Source of the DNA: Dyadobacter sp. CY323
Lineage (GTDB): Bacteria > Bacteroidota > Bacteroidia > Cytophagales > Spirosomataceae
Direction: 5' to 3'
DNA: 64,000 nt
Assembly: GCF_021390245.1 (NCBI RefSeq)
Contig: NZ_JAJUXH010000002.1
Location: forward strand, 587,720 to 651,719
A program made the position numbers and the translations under genes. Below the pieces are notes generated by a model. That model was given only the letters and a program-made list of their open reading frames with translations, was not told where the DNA came from and did not search any database. Each line of letters begins with the position of its first letter. Positions within the stretch are counted from its first letter, which is position 1. Shown piece after piece: positions 8,945 to 17,737 of the stretch.

Positions 8945-10022
8945 ATGAAAGATAACAATCGTTGATCAGATCAAGTACAATTTTTTCCATCAGGTCGCTA
9001 TCAATGATAGGATACTTATGAGTCTTTGACTTGATTTCGATAATTTCAATAGATTTTTTAGTAAAGGATGCTATCAGTTCCCTAATATTATCATTCGACA
9101 ATTGCGTTTGTTCCGTTTTGTCTACAAATTCTACCAACTCCTTCTGGCAGGCTTCAAAAACCCGATACTTGATTGCGCTAAGGTCCCGATCTAATATATT
9201 CGAAAGCTCTGACTTGCCGAGGGCCAGATCCCGGCAATATCGATTGATCCGTATATCGGAAATGGTATTGTTAACGGCCTGTAATTTTTCTATCAGGTTT
9301 CTGGGGTCTGTAACGTTTAGTACCCCGAATTTTTCGCTGGCCCAATCATCGCCAAAAGTTTCCGTAGAAATCTCATAGGACTCGATTCCAATAGTTGCTA
9401 TCATGTCGGTCAAAGGACAGCATTTGATATCATTATTCAATGCATCATCACCTTTAACGCTTTTTAATATTCCTATGAGATACAACTTGCCTCTATCTAT
9501 GATAAATGCACCGCTTCCGGAGAGGCCCTTCGCATCATCTGTTCCTCCTTTAAATGCATCCTGTCCCGAAAGCGTTATACGAAACTCATTGTTTGAAATA
9601 CCATTTAAGACCCGACTGTTAAAGGGTCTTGCTTCATCTTTATTGCGATCTTGAAATCCAGTAAAATTGACTGGCATGTCTTTTCCGAATGAACAACCGG
9701 CTAGGATAGAAGGAAAGCTTTCCTTGCCTTCATCGTAGTTAACTTTCAATAGGACCCAGTCCTGAATCCTGTTCTTGCCGGTAACTTCTATTACGCTAAT
9801 TTGAGTAAACGTCGAGTTGAAAGTTTTTTGCTGCTGCACAACTATTGATTCAATACCCAGTTCCGCGTATTGATCGTTATCCCCGAAAACACAGTGATAA
9901 GCAGTAACAACAAAAAAACTGCCTGCTCCTTTTACGAGCGTACCGGAACCGTGACTTACCTTCTCGCCGCTTACGTAAATTGACACCCTGACGCATGGGC
10001 GATACAGTAAATCCTCATTCAT
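8919..10022 (-). CDS. Trypsin-like serine protease, ABC-3C effector-like
   Basis: 367 residues without a signal peptide, so cytoplasmic. The N-terminal half is a chymotrypsin-fold protease: His43 in VVTAYHC, Asp88 in IQDWVLLKV and the nucleophile Ser168 in GLSGSGAF make a complete triad. The C-terminal ~150 residues have no recognised motif and probably bind the other components. Overlaps the upstream MBL gene by 8 bases and the downstream gene by 26, which implies coupled translation. In ABC three-component systems such proteases are proposed effectors that cleave host or invader proteins on activation. The substrate is not predictable here. Confidence 0.8.
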   Translation of the reverse strand: MNEDLLYRPCVRVSIYVSGEKVSHGSGTLVKGAGSFFVVTAYHCVFGDNDQYAELGIESIVVQQQKTFNSTFTQISVIEVTGKNRIQDWVLLKVNYDEGKESFPSILAGCSFGKDMPVNFTGFQDRNKDEARPFNSRVLNGISNNEFRITLSGQDAFKGGTDDAKGLSGSGAFIIDRGKLYLIGILKSVKGDDALNNDIKCCPLTDMIATIGIESYEISTETFGDDWASEKFGVLNVTDPRNLIEKLQAVNNTISDIRINRYCRDLALGKSELSNILDRDLSAIKYRVFEACQKELVEFVDKTEQTQLSNDNIRELIASFTKKSIEIIEIKSKTHKYPIIDSDLMEKIVLDLINDCYLSFDEAGIYE

Positions 10023-11133
10023 GCTCTAACAAATTTGCACTGTCTATAAGCTCCCAGTTTCCGGTAGTGAAATCTTCCTTGTCCAGAAGCTTTCCGGCTT
10101 TTTCCTCGACAGTAGCTATTGGATAGTTCAGATATATTTTGCGGGTGGAGGGGTACTTAAGCCTTGTCCTTTCAGGATGATGTATAATCCTTGCGATGGT
10201 TTCTCTGTCGGGATGGGTGTGCTTGGAATTTCCGCCATTCGTAGATATGATGAATCTATCGCATTCAATCATATCCAGGACATCATTAGTTGTATTGTTT
10301 TTACTGCCGTGATGGGATACTTTGACAATATCAACCTTCAGTTTTTTTTCCGTCGAATAATCAGCCATTCTCATGGACTGCTGAATTAAACATGGATGTG
10401 AATCGCCAAGTAGCAGAATACTTAAATCGGGCGTTCTTAATACGAAGGCAATTGAAGAGCTATTAGCCAGGTCTGCTAATATAGTTTTGTCAGGAGTATC
10501 ATCTGCAAGCGCGAGATCTTCCAATTTGCCTCGTCCTAGCTGTGAAGGTTTGATGCCGGATATAGTGATGTCCTGAAGTTTATCTTTATAGTCATCACTT
10601 ATTTCAGGCCAATGCTCATTTAACTTGGTAAGTACCTCGTTTGTGGGAGACAAAACTTCTATCTCTAACCCCTGAGGTAGTGAAGGCATTTTTCCAACAT
10701 AAACATCATCAGACCACTTATTTTTTATTGCTCCTTTATCAATGAGTAATTGCTCGAATGTCTTAGCCTGCTCATAGCTGATATTTTCCCCAGCCGATAT
10801 GAACTTGATATTTTTAGAATTGAACCAGTATTGTCCAATTTTGTCTGCATTGAAGGAGTCACTTTTCACAAATTTAATCAAGCCTCCGATATGATCGGAG
10901 TCAATATGTGTCAGTACTACAATATCAATAAAAGGAAGATTTTTAATGATTAATTTTAACGGGGTGTCGAATGTTTTCGCTGTTCCTCCATCAATCAGGA
11001 TATTGAAGTCATTTCCTTCGTGATCAAAAGTCTTTACTATCAGGCAGTCTCCGTGGTATGCAGGTAATACATGTATTTGAGTTTTTTTTCTCTGCGTAGA
11101 TTTGCTTTCACTTACAGTTTTTTTTGTTATCAC
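10015..11133 (-). CDS. Metallo-beta-lactamase-fold hydrolase (ComEC-like)
   Basis: 372 residues, cytoplasmic. The zinc motif THIDSDH (His76, Asp78, Asp80, His81) is followed by a DGG turn upstream, LLLGDSH, KVSHHGSKNN and STNGGNSKHTHP. These are the usual order for the MBL family related to the ComEC/Rec2 hydrolase domain, whose members cleave phosphodiester bonds. First gene of the four-gene operon, so its promoter lies in 11134-11200. Together with the protease it gives the operon two enzymes, a nuclease-like one and a proteolytic one, under one ATPase. The specific substrate is inference. Confidence 0.82.
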   Translation of the reverse strand: MITKKTVSESKSTQRKKTQIHVLPAYHGDCLIVKTFDHEGNDFNILIDGGTAKTFDTPLKLIIKNLPFIDIVVLTHIDSDHIGGLIKFVKSDSFNADKIGQYWFNSKNIKFISAGENISYEQAKTFEQLLIDKGAIKNKWSDDVYVGKMPSLPQGLEIEVLSPTNEVLTKLNEHWPEISDDYKDKLQDITISGIKPSQLGRGKLEDLALADDTPDKTILADLANSSSIAFVLRTPDLSILLLGDSHPCLIQQSMRMADYSTEKKLKVDIVKVSHHGSKNNTTNDVLDMIECDRFIISTNGGNSKHTHPDRETIARIIHHPERTRLKYPSTRKIYLNYPIATVEEKAGKLLDKEDFTTGNWELIDSANLLEHE

Positions 11134-11869
11134 AATAACAGGGTTTATGGAGTTAAAGTAGATAAAAAAACGAAATCTGCAAAATGTTTAGGGACTTCTT
11201 GATCCAGGTATCGTATTTTACTAAAATTGGGCAACAATACATGGCAGGATCGCTCAAAGAGCCATAACTATTTAAGCCTTTCTTGCAGTTGCGGCCCGTG
11301 ATAGGACTAAGACAATGGTCTCTTGCGTAGATGCGGCAATGTTACGCTGTCAAAGACAAAATGCAGGTGAGGCTTATCCGTTGATTAGGATAGTCCTCCA
11401 AAGCATGTTCATTGTCTTTAAAGCGGGCGGCCCTGAGCTTTGATGACATTTCTCAATATCTTTCGCAGGTGCTAATTTTACCATACGGGTAAAAGTTTAT
11501 TGCAGACAAGAAAGGTAATATATTAATTATGGCTTTGGCCATTAACTCTAGTCTGTGCAAGAAGGGCTTCCCAAACTTATATAAAACTTCTCGGTAGGTT
11601 ACTAGCAGAGCTCTTAAAGAAATTTAAGATGCCTGTCCCGGACAACTCAAGCATTTAAATATTAACCAACAAACACAAACATTCTCTACTTTTTCGAACA
11701 AACGCTAATATTTTCGAACAGACTATTACCAACTTGAAACTCTCGCGATCCTAAGTCAAATTTACACAGGATAGGTAAATCCCATTTCAATAAACTAGAT
11801 TCACAAATCGGCTCAGCACTCGGTTTCAGAAACTTTGAAATCCAAATGAGCCGCCTGCTTTGCGCGTCT
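11134..11869. other. Non-coding stretch between the ABC-3C-like operon and mob genes
   Basis: About 740 bases with no supportable gene on either strand. Only short frames are present and none has a recognisable motif. It must contain the leftward promoter of the MBL operon. A pair of ttttcgaaca repeats occurs near 11692 and 11713. Part could belong to the transfer origin or to decayed sequence. Confidence 0.5.
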
Positions 11870-11923
11870 GGCCAGATGTACGATTGTAATACAATCGCCG
11901 GTTGCTGCGCACCCGATCTGGCC
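11870..11923. other. Candidate origin of transfer (oriT)
   Basis: Inverted arms GGCCAGAT (11870-11877) and ATCTGGCC (11916-11923) flank a near-perfect palindrome CGATTGTA-A-TACAATCG (11881-11897). This lies 40 bases before mobC. Inverted repeats directly upstream of mob genes are the usual form of oriT in mobilizable elements. The nic site cannot be placed by eye. Confidence 0.4.
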
Positions 11924-11964
11924 TTCCCCTCCAAAGTCGGTCCAGGTTTTTGAAGGAGTTTTTA

Positions 11965-12381
11965 ATGTTTGAAAGTGTAGATAGGATCGTGATGAAAGAA
12001 GAAAAATCGAACAAGACAAAGCTTGTAATCTTCCGGTTAACACCCAAAGAATACGCCACATTGGAAGCCAAACGCGGCCGCACAACTTGCCGGAAATTGA
12101 GCGAATTTTTAAGGCTTTTGATCTTTAACCGACCGGTAACTGTGATCGAAAGGAACGGTTCGCAAGATCAGATGATTGGCGAATTGTCCGAGCTGCGGGA
12201 AGAGCTAAACCGGCTGGGCAACAACTTCAACCAGGCGACCAAACGCCTCAATGCCGTCAACCAAATCTCAGAATTTAGAAATTGGATCGCCAGCTACGAA
12301 GCTGAAAAGACATTCTTGTTTTCAATCCTGGACAAGATTAAATCGCAAACCGATAAACTGGCAGATCGATGGTTGCAGTGA
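11965..12381 (+). CDS. mobC: MobC-like relaxosome accessory protein
   Basis: 138 residues from ATG 11965, chosen because it follows a good ribosome site (gaaggag) and a typical basic N-terminus; the frame is open upstream to 11902. The segment VIFRLTPKEYATLEAKRGRT is the ribbon-helix-helix core of plasmid mobilization proteins of the MobC type. It is followed by the conserved LxxLRxxLNRLGNNFNQATKRLN stretch (helical, oligomerising). It binds oriT DNA and helps the relaxase nick. The stop overlaps the relaxase start by 13 bases, so the two are co-translated. Confidence 0.85.
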   Translation: MFESVDRIVMKEEKSNKTKLVIFRLTPKEYATLEAKRGRTTCRKLSEFLRLLIFNRPVTVIERNGSQDQMIGELSELREELNRLGNNFNQATKRLNAVNQISEFRNWIASYEAEKTFLFSILDKIKSQTDKLADRWLQ

Positions 12382-13643
12382 TCCAAACCAGCAGCCGACT
12401 TCGGTCAGTGCTGCGATACAATGAGAACAAGCTGGAACGGGGTCATGCGGAATGCATTTCGGCTATCAATTATCCGAAGGATGCGGATGCACTGAGTTTC
12501 GATCAAAAGCTGAACCGGATTCAGCGGCAACTGGCTTTGAACAAAAGGACAAAGGTCAATACGGTTCACGTCTCCTTAAACTTTGATCCGTCGGAAAAGC
12601 TCAGCAAAGAACAGCTCACGGAGATTTCAAAAGCTTACTTAAAGGGAATTGGATTTGAGAAACAACCCGCTCTCGTATACGAGCACCGAGATGCCGGTCA
12701 TCCGCATGTGCATATTGTGACGACCAACATCAAAGCAGATGGTAGTCGGATCTCGCTACACAACCTGGGCAAAAACCAATCGGAGAAAACCAGGAAGGAG
12801 ATTGAGATAGATTTTGGATTGGTGAAGGCAAAAGATCGAAAAGCGCAGGAGTTTACTTTGAAACCAGTCAGCATCAAAGCGGAGTATGGAAAGTCAGAAA
12901 CTAAGAAGGCCATTGCCAATGTGCTCGACAAGGTTCTGAACGAATACAAGTTCACTACGATAGGAGAATTGAATGCGGTGCTTAACCAATATAACGTTGC
13001 GGCGGATATTGGCTCAGAGGGTTCGAGGATCAGAAAGAACAATGGCATCTTATACCGTGTGCTGGATAAAGATGGCAACCGGGTTGGGGTGCCTATTAAA
13101 GCAAGCGACTTTCATTTCAAGCCAACACATAGAAATCTGAAAGTGCGTTTTCTGTATAACGAGATGAATCCGAACCGTACGAAGGATTCGTTACGGATTA
13201 GGAATAGTATAGATTTTACTTTGTATGGCAAACAAAACGTGTCATTGCCCAGGCTGATCAATATTCTTCAAAAAGACGGGATAGATACCGTAATCCGAAA
13301 AAATGAAGAAGGCCTGCTGTACGGGATCACATACTGTGATCATCGTACGAGATCCGTCTTCAACGGAAGTGCATTGGGTAAGCAGTATAGCGCGAAGGGA
13401 ATTACCGAGCGATGCGTCGAGGATCCTCTTTCTCTTCATCAGCAAAAGTCTCAAAGGATAGGGATGGATTTAGGCCAGGCTGCCAGTGCAGGAAATTTGT
13501 ACCATGCCGGAAATGGTAGTTCGTTGGAGAATGATAGGTCTCTTGATTCTTTGTTATCTCCCGTTAAAGATGGAGAGTACACGCCGCATCAATTGAAGAA
13601 GCCGAAACGGAAGAAGCAGAAAGGGTTTTCAATGGGATTTTGA
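12369..13643 (+). CDS. mobA: Relaxase/mobilization nuclease (MobA)
   Basis: 424 residues. N-terminal relaxase domain with candidate nicking tyrosine Tyr18 (VLRYNENK) and the metal-binding HUH-type motif HPHVHIV (His111, His113, His115). The region VHVSLNFDPSEKLS precedes it, as in Bacteroidota MobA/VirD2-family relaxases. The C-terminal 250 residues are less conserved and end in a lysine-rich tail. It nicks one strand at oriT and pilots it through the channel of a helper conjugative element. Follows mobC with a 13-base overlap. A strongly folded element lies just downstream. Confidence 0.88.
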   Translation: MVAVIQTSSRLRSVLRYNENKLERGHAECISAINYPKDADALSFDQKLNRIQRQLALNKRTKVNTVHVSLNFDPSEKLSKEQLTEISKAYLKGIGFEKQPALVYEHRDAGHPHVHIVTTNIKADGSRISLHNLGKNQSEKTRKEIEIDFGLVKAKDRKAQEFTLKPVSIKAEYGKSETKKAIANVLDKVLNEYKFTTIGELNAVLNQYNVAADIGSEGSRIRKNNGILYRVLDKDGNRVGVPIKASDFHFKPTHRNLKVRFLYNEMNPNRTKDSLRIRNSIDFTLYGKQNVSLPRLINILQKDGIDTVIRKNEEGLLYGITYCDHRTRSVFNGSALGKQYSAKGITERCVEDPLSLHQQKSQRIGMDLGQAASAGNLYHAGNGSSLENDRSLDSLLSPVKDGEYTPHQLKKPKRKKQKGFSMGF

Positions 13644-13685
13644 CTATTGAAGAATTGCACTTGAACCACAGCGCAACGAAAGGTA

Positions 13686-13801
13686 CAAAGCAAAAAGTGA
13701 CGACTGCAAATCCATGCGGCTATTTACCGCGGCTCTCGCCGCTCCTTAAACCGCCTCATGGATTTGTAGCCAAGGGGTGAACCCCGTCACTTTTCGCTTT
13801 G
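13686..13801 (+). other. 116-base nested inverted-repeat element downstream of the relaxase
   Basis: The outer stem 13686-13702 pairs with 13785-13801 over 17 bp with one wobble. The inner stem 13704-13716 (CTGCAAATCCATG) pairs with 13757-13769 with one wobble. Inside are GCGG/CCGC pairings and a small GCGG-loop-CCGC hairpin, and GGGGTGAACCCC forms a separate hairpin next to the outer arm. No gene covers it. It could be a structured RNA, a single-strand origin or part of the transfer or replication machinery of the island. Strand of action is unknown. Confidence 0.7.
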
Positions 13802-13935
13802 AATAGGAATGGGCGATTGCGCTGAGGTGAAAAAAGTATTTGGGAAAGCAATGTTCGTTTGGAGCAGGAAAAATCACCCAGATTTATGCTGGTGAATGGA
13901 TTTGGGTCACTGGCAGGTATTTTTCTGAGCTACAA

Positions 13936-13992
13936 CAAAAACAGGACTGTCTCCAACAGTCCTCCAATTCTTAAGCTTTCGCCCCCATTTTT
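13936..13992 (-). pseudogene. Remnant of the 3' end and terminator of the small conserved gene
   Basis: The last codons, stop region and terminator hairpin (AGGACTG..CAGTCCT) of the small gene found intact at 32713 and 40144 recur here with high identity; homology stops abruptly at about 13993. It shows that the small-gene unit was once also present in the island. The rest of 13802-14138 holds nothing recognisable. Confidence 0.7.
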
Positions 13993-14138
13993 ATTAAGAG
14001 GCGACGGACGCGTGGTCTGGAACTTCTTATTATTACTTATCAAAAATACAAGACGTTATTTGGCTCAGGAGGCAATTTCCGATTTAGAGTGATTTGATTG
14101 CAGTGAATATTGTAATTACAGTTATTCTAGGAAAGTTT

Positions 14139-14954
14139 CTAGGGATTTTTGAGCATATCCTCAACTAGTGAAAAATCACCATCAACGGAAAAAACAAAAC
14201 GATCTGCTGAAATTACTTGAAGTGAATTCACAAAATCTATTTCTGACTGTCCACAACGATTTAGTTCTTTCGGAGCCTGGTAAATTTTCTCACAAAAAAG
14301 GCCAAGAATAATCGAAGGATTTAAAGGAAGGAACATTTGGATACCTTTTGAATTTAGTCCAAGATTTCCTCTGACTGGGCTAGGTAGTGCATTATATAAA
14401 ACGAGTGGATTGTCGGAGGTATAGAACTTGTTATCGGATTCTATTAAAGCCCAGTGCTTGTTAACAAGTATTGAGGTAAGGTCAGATGCTGCTGAAAACG
14501 CCGATCTCCACAAGTCTTTCCCAGACAAACTATCAAATTTGATTTCAGAGTCAATTTCCTGCATCCAGTTATTAATTCCATCCATTAATTGTTGATTAAT
14601 ATTTTCAGTTCTAGCCAGCGAAACTTTTGTCCGCTTATACTGAAGGGACAGAAATGTTGCAATAATATCTTTCTCTTCTTGACTGAGTAACTTTAAATCC
14701 TTTTGTTCAATAATCTTTTTCATCAAAGGTGCGGCAAAAGATTCAGCATTGGCCAAGAAATATTCCAAACTTCCATCCTTTTTTCCAGGCGTCTCATCAT
14801 AAAAATAATCTTCACTAGCTACATTACTAATGCTGCGATTTCCAGCCTTTTTCCATGCTCTATCATAACACCAAATCTTATTTTCACAGTCATTACTAAA
14901 ATTCCTCAATAAAAATCGTGGAACATAATGTTGGTTTTTGACATGTCTCTCCAT
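14139..14954 (-). CDS. DUF4238 protein
   Basis: 271 residues, cytoplasmic. The N-terminus (HVKNQHYVPRFLLRNFS) and the later motifs ALIESDNKFYTSDNPLV and FLPLNPSIILGL are the hallmarks of DUF4238. This family has no known biochemical activity but is often carried on islands next to defence genes. Start ATG 14954. It stands alone, 129 bases downstream of the RES-domain gene on the same strand, so the two could share a transcript. Confidence 0.8.
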   Translation of the reverse strand: MERHVKNQHYVPRFLLRNFSNDCENKIWCYDRAWKKAGNRSISNVASEDYFYDETPGKKDGSLEYFLANAESFAAPLMKKIIEQKDLKLLSQEEKDIIATFLSLQYKRTKVSLARTENINQQLMDGINNWMQEIDSEIKFDSLSGKDLWRSAFSAASDLTSILVNKHWALIESDNKFYTSDNPLVLYNALPSPVRGNLGLNSKGIQMFLPLNPSIILGLFCEKIYQAPKELNRCGQSEIDFVNSLQVISADRFVFSVDGDFSLVEDMLKNP

Positions 14955-15083
14955 TTGATACGTGTTAAGTTTTCAAATTTATACGTTAAACTTAAAAAAC
15001 AGCAACTGGCGCTACTAGTATTGAGTACAAGCCATTGGAAGGCAGACACTAAAATCAATTCCTAACGGTCGATGATAAAATCG

Positions 15084-16337
15084 TTATTCAGAATTTGAAT
15101 CATCTGGGGTAATTTGTATGTCGTAGAAATAGTTTCGAGTATTTAAGCCTAAAACGAATGGTTCTGTTAAGTTGGAATTTATTGAAAGTAAATTTTCCAT
15201 GCTTGAATCTGTTATATCAGTAATTGATCCATTTGGGCAAAAAAGTACAACACATTTTCCAGGCGGGTTTTTAACACTATTGTAAATAATTCCATCAACC
15301 TTCCCATTTCTACTAAAAAAAGTCTTAAGGAACTCTGTTACGACCTGAGTTGGAACATATTCAAGGTGATCTTTATCATCTAGGCTAACTGGTATGCTAA
15401 GATCGCTAACAAAGGACTCGATGAACCGACCAACAGCTCTATGCTTTCTCTCATCCAAATCAAATAAACTAGGTATGAATGAAGATTTACCAAAATCAAT
15501 AAGATTTAATGGACTTAAATTTATAAACTCGCCAATAGTGATTCTCGAATTGCCCCAAGATAAATCAACTACTTCAAGTTCACATGTAGTCACATCAAAC
15601 GCGCCATAAAACATTGGTATACCAGACGGGCTCATTCGATTGGCGCGGGCATTCTCTCTGGGTGGCGAGCCTAGGTCGTGAGCATTCTTATTTATCTCTT
15701 TATCATGTTGCCTTCCCCTGAAAACTCGAAATCTACCAATGGGATATTTTCTAAAAAGATTTAACCTCTCAATTGCACCAGCAACCTCATCAAGAATTAA
15801 ATATGGATTAATGTCATCACCGTAGTCAACGGAATTTGTCTCTTTCCAGCTCTCAGAGAAAAACAGATATCTCACCTCATGTTTCAGAATATATCTGAAT
15901 GCCTCCCATCCTTGATACATGATGTCATGCTTACTAAGTGAAAACATATTGTCAAGTTCTGACCAATATTCGTTTTCAAAAAAAGCACTGATATCTTCAA
16001 GAATTTCAAACTCGTCAACCTCAATTTCTGACTCTAAAACGTGAATAGTACTGTGAACATGCACACCTGGAAAACGGTCTTCATAAAATTCTGCATCCGA
16101 GTCATATGCAACACCTCGTAAGTAGGGATCCTCATACTCAGATCGAATCCCTTCTTCTATATGCCGGGCGAGTCTAGTTAGACTTGAACAAGCCTTTGGC
16201 GTTTCGCAATACTTGCAACGCTGTGTGCCAGCACCACTGAGGATAAAATTTCTTAAATGCTGATCACTAAAATGGTCAGCACAGATGAATTCGTCGTCTA
16301 AAATATCTATTCCTAGCACGCTATAATTATAAATCAT
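15084..16337 (-). CDS. HEPN/RES-type toxin-like protein
   Basis: 417 residues. The N-terminal half (1-190) contains a CxxC knuckle (CKYC near residue 40) and helical segments typical of the HEPN/RES N-terminal domain. The C-terminal half is a RES domain: arginine in FRVFRGR (about 210), glutamate in TTCELEVV, and serine in IIYNSVKNP. RES toxins degrade NAD+ and are usually paired with a Xre-type antitoxin. No antitoxin gene is adjacent here, so the protein may be a stand-alone, fused or infection-activated version. Lies between DUF4365 and DUF4238 genes on the same strand. Activity is inferred from family only. Confidence 0.75.
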   Translation of the reverse strand: MIYNYSVLGIDILDDEFICADHFSDQHLRNFILSGAGTQRCKYCETPKACSSLTRLARHIEEGIRSEYEDPYLRGVAYDSDAEFYEDRFPGVHVHSTIHVLESEIEVDEFEILEDISAFFENEYWSELDNMFSLSKHDIMYQGWEAFRYILKHEVRYLFFSESWKETNSVDYGDDINPYLILDEVAGAIERLNLFRKYPIGRFRVFRGRQHDKEINKNAHDLGSPPRENARANRMSPSGIPMFYGAFDVTTCELEVVDLSWGNSRITIGEFINLSPLNLIDFGKSSFIPSLFDLDERKHRAVGRFIESFVSDLSIPVSLDDKDHLEYVPTQVVTEFLKTFFSRNGKVDGIIYNSVKNPPGKCVVLFCPNGSITDITDSSMENLLSINSNLTEPFVLGLNTRNYFYDIQITPDDSNSE

Positions 16338-16524
16338 TTAGTTATAATCCCTTCTTCAAATTATCCGTCAAAGTTAGATCTCTAGATTTGCTTTACTTAA
16401 CGACGTCCTCAATCAGGTTGTGAAAGACATGTAGTCAGCATCTTGCTTCATTTATGTATCTACATCAGCAGACTCCACCAGATACAGGCTTGCTAATGGC
16501 TAGCAGATCGTTCCATGCCTAACA

Positions 16525-17427
16525 TTACCTTTCCCACATTTTTGATCTGGTGCCGCTCTCAATAAAATCGGCATAACACAAGAAGGACTTCCCCAAATCA
16601 TTCAAAAACAATTTAATTCGATACCTTCCAAATTCTCCGAACTGAATATCATATGGATATATCGGCTTCGAAGTAATGTCATTGAAATCAAATACATATT
16701 CCAATGACTTCCTGTCTAAATTTTTTGAATAATAGTGATGATCAACTTCAATTTGAGCCCAAGGAAAAAAGCTAGTCATTACGTCATGTGCTTCGGAACC
16801 TGCATAAGCCACTCCCCATTCCTTCGTAAATAGTACTTCCGAGCCGTCCAAAACTTTTACCTGTATAATAACCTTTTTCAAGGTCTTGTGCAGATCCTCG
16901 AAAAATTCGACTATAACTGTCTTGCCTTCTTGCAATGCGCTCATCATCGGCTTATCCAGAAACAATTTCCGATTTTTAATCGCCTCATCCGATCCATCGC
17001 TTATATCAACTAATTTACTGATGGATTCTCTGTTCAAAAACTGATTGTCAGGAAAGACTACCTTCCAAGCCTTGTCAGTTAATTCAACAGATTTCCTATC
17101 GATTTGCACCCAGCGAGTCATGTCTGTTTCAGGAACATGCGACACTAGGATTACTGGTAGAGAATGATTTAACCAATAATCATGGTGTTTCGGATCTCCA
17201 TAAAATACCCATTTTCCACCAACATTCTTCAAATAACTTGCTCCTGTCTTGATTTGGATACCTATTATTTTTCCAGTAGCAAAACCATCGCGGGCAACTT
17301 CGACATGGGCGTCTATTCCGGTATCCAATGTTGGTTGCTCTCTAAACATCCATCCCAACTTTGAGAAAAATGCCGACACGGCATCGATTCCGAGTCGCTG
17401 AGTAATGTCTATCTGAGGTAATAGCAT
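16525..17427 (-). CDS. DUF4365 nuclease-like protein
   Basis: 300 residues from ATG 17427, chosen because MLLPQIDITQRLGI matches the normal family start; the frame extends to 17544 but the extra residues look spurious. The N-terminal domain has TLDTGIDAHVEV and GIQIKTG (Asp39, Gln58, Lys60), the PD-(D/E)XK-related core of DUF4365. The C-terminal ~140 residues have no recognised fold and may recognise DNA or a partner. Probably a DNA endonuclease component of a conflict system. The downstream spacer to the RES gene is 187 bases. Confidence 0.75.
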   Translation of the reverse strand: MLLPQIDITQRLGIDAVSAFFSKLGWMFREQPTLDTGIDAHVEVARDGFATGKIIGIQIKTGASYLKNVGGKWVFYGDPKHHDYWLNHSLPVILVSHVPETDMTRWVQIDRKSVELTDKAWKVVFPDNQFLNRESISKLVDISDGSDEAIKNRKLFLDKPMMSALQEGKTVIVEFFEDLHKTLKKVIIQVKVLDGSEVLFTKEWGVAYAGSEAHDVMTSFFPWAQIEVDHHYYSKNLDRKSLEYVFDFNDITSKPIYPYDIQFGEFGRYRIKLFLNDLGKSFLCYADFIESGTRSKMWER

Positions 17428-17544
17428 AAAAAAATCTTTAGTCCGTGAAAAATGCCAAACATAAAATAGCTTCGATACTAAAAGTATCATAGCTGTTTTA
17501 TTACTTACGGTTTGCGGGCACTTTTGCTGCGGAAGCCATTTCAT

Positions 17545-17734
17545 CTAAACCCATACATCCACCAAAACAGAAAGCTGCTCCTTAGTAATCCACCCCGCAT
17601 CATCGGAAGCAAGAAATACTGCTGCTTTCGCAATGTCTTCGGCCTGGCCATGGCGACCAAGTAGTGTATTGGCGGTAATACATTTTACCATAATAACTGC
17701 CGAAGGTGATGCCCGCACTGTTTACAATGAAGTC
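17545..17734 (-). pseudogene. Fragment of a short-chain dehydrogenase gene
   Basis: Reading leftward, the sequence encodes FIVNSAGITFGSYYG (the mid-protein NAG motif of SDR enzymes). After a frame change it encodes GRHGQAEDIAKAAVFLASDD and a terminal VDVWV, the SDR C-terminus. More than 100 residues between and before these blocks are missing. A decayed, internally deleted SDR gene wedged between the helicase and DUF4365 genes. Confidence 0.75.
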
Positions 17735-17737
17735 ACC

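Noticed and set aside
13859..14092. 77-residue open frame downstream of mobA
   Set aside because: It runs through the remnant of the small gene's terminator on the other strand and has no conserved features.
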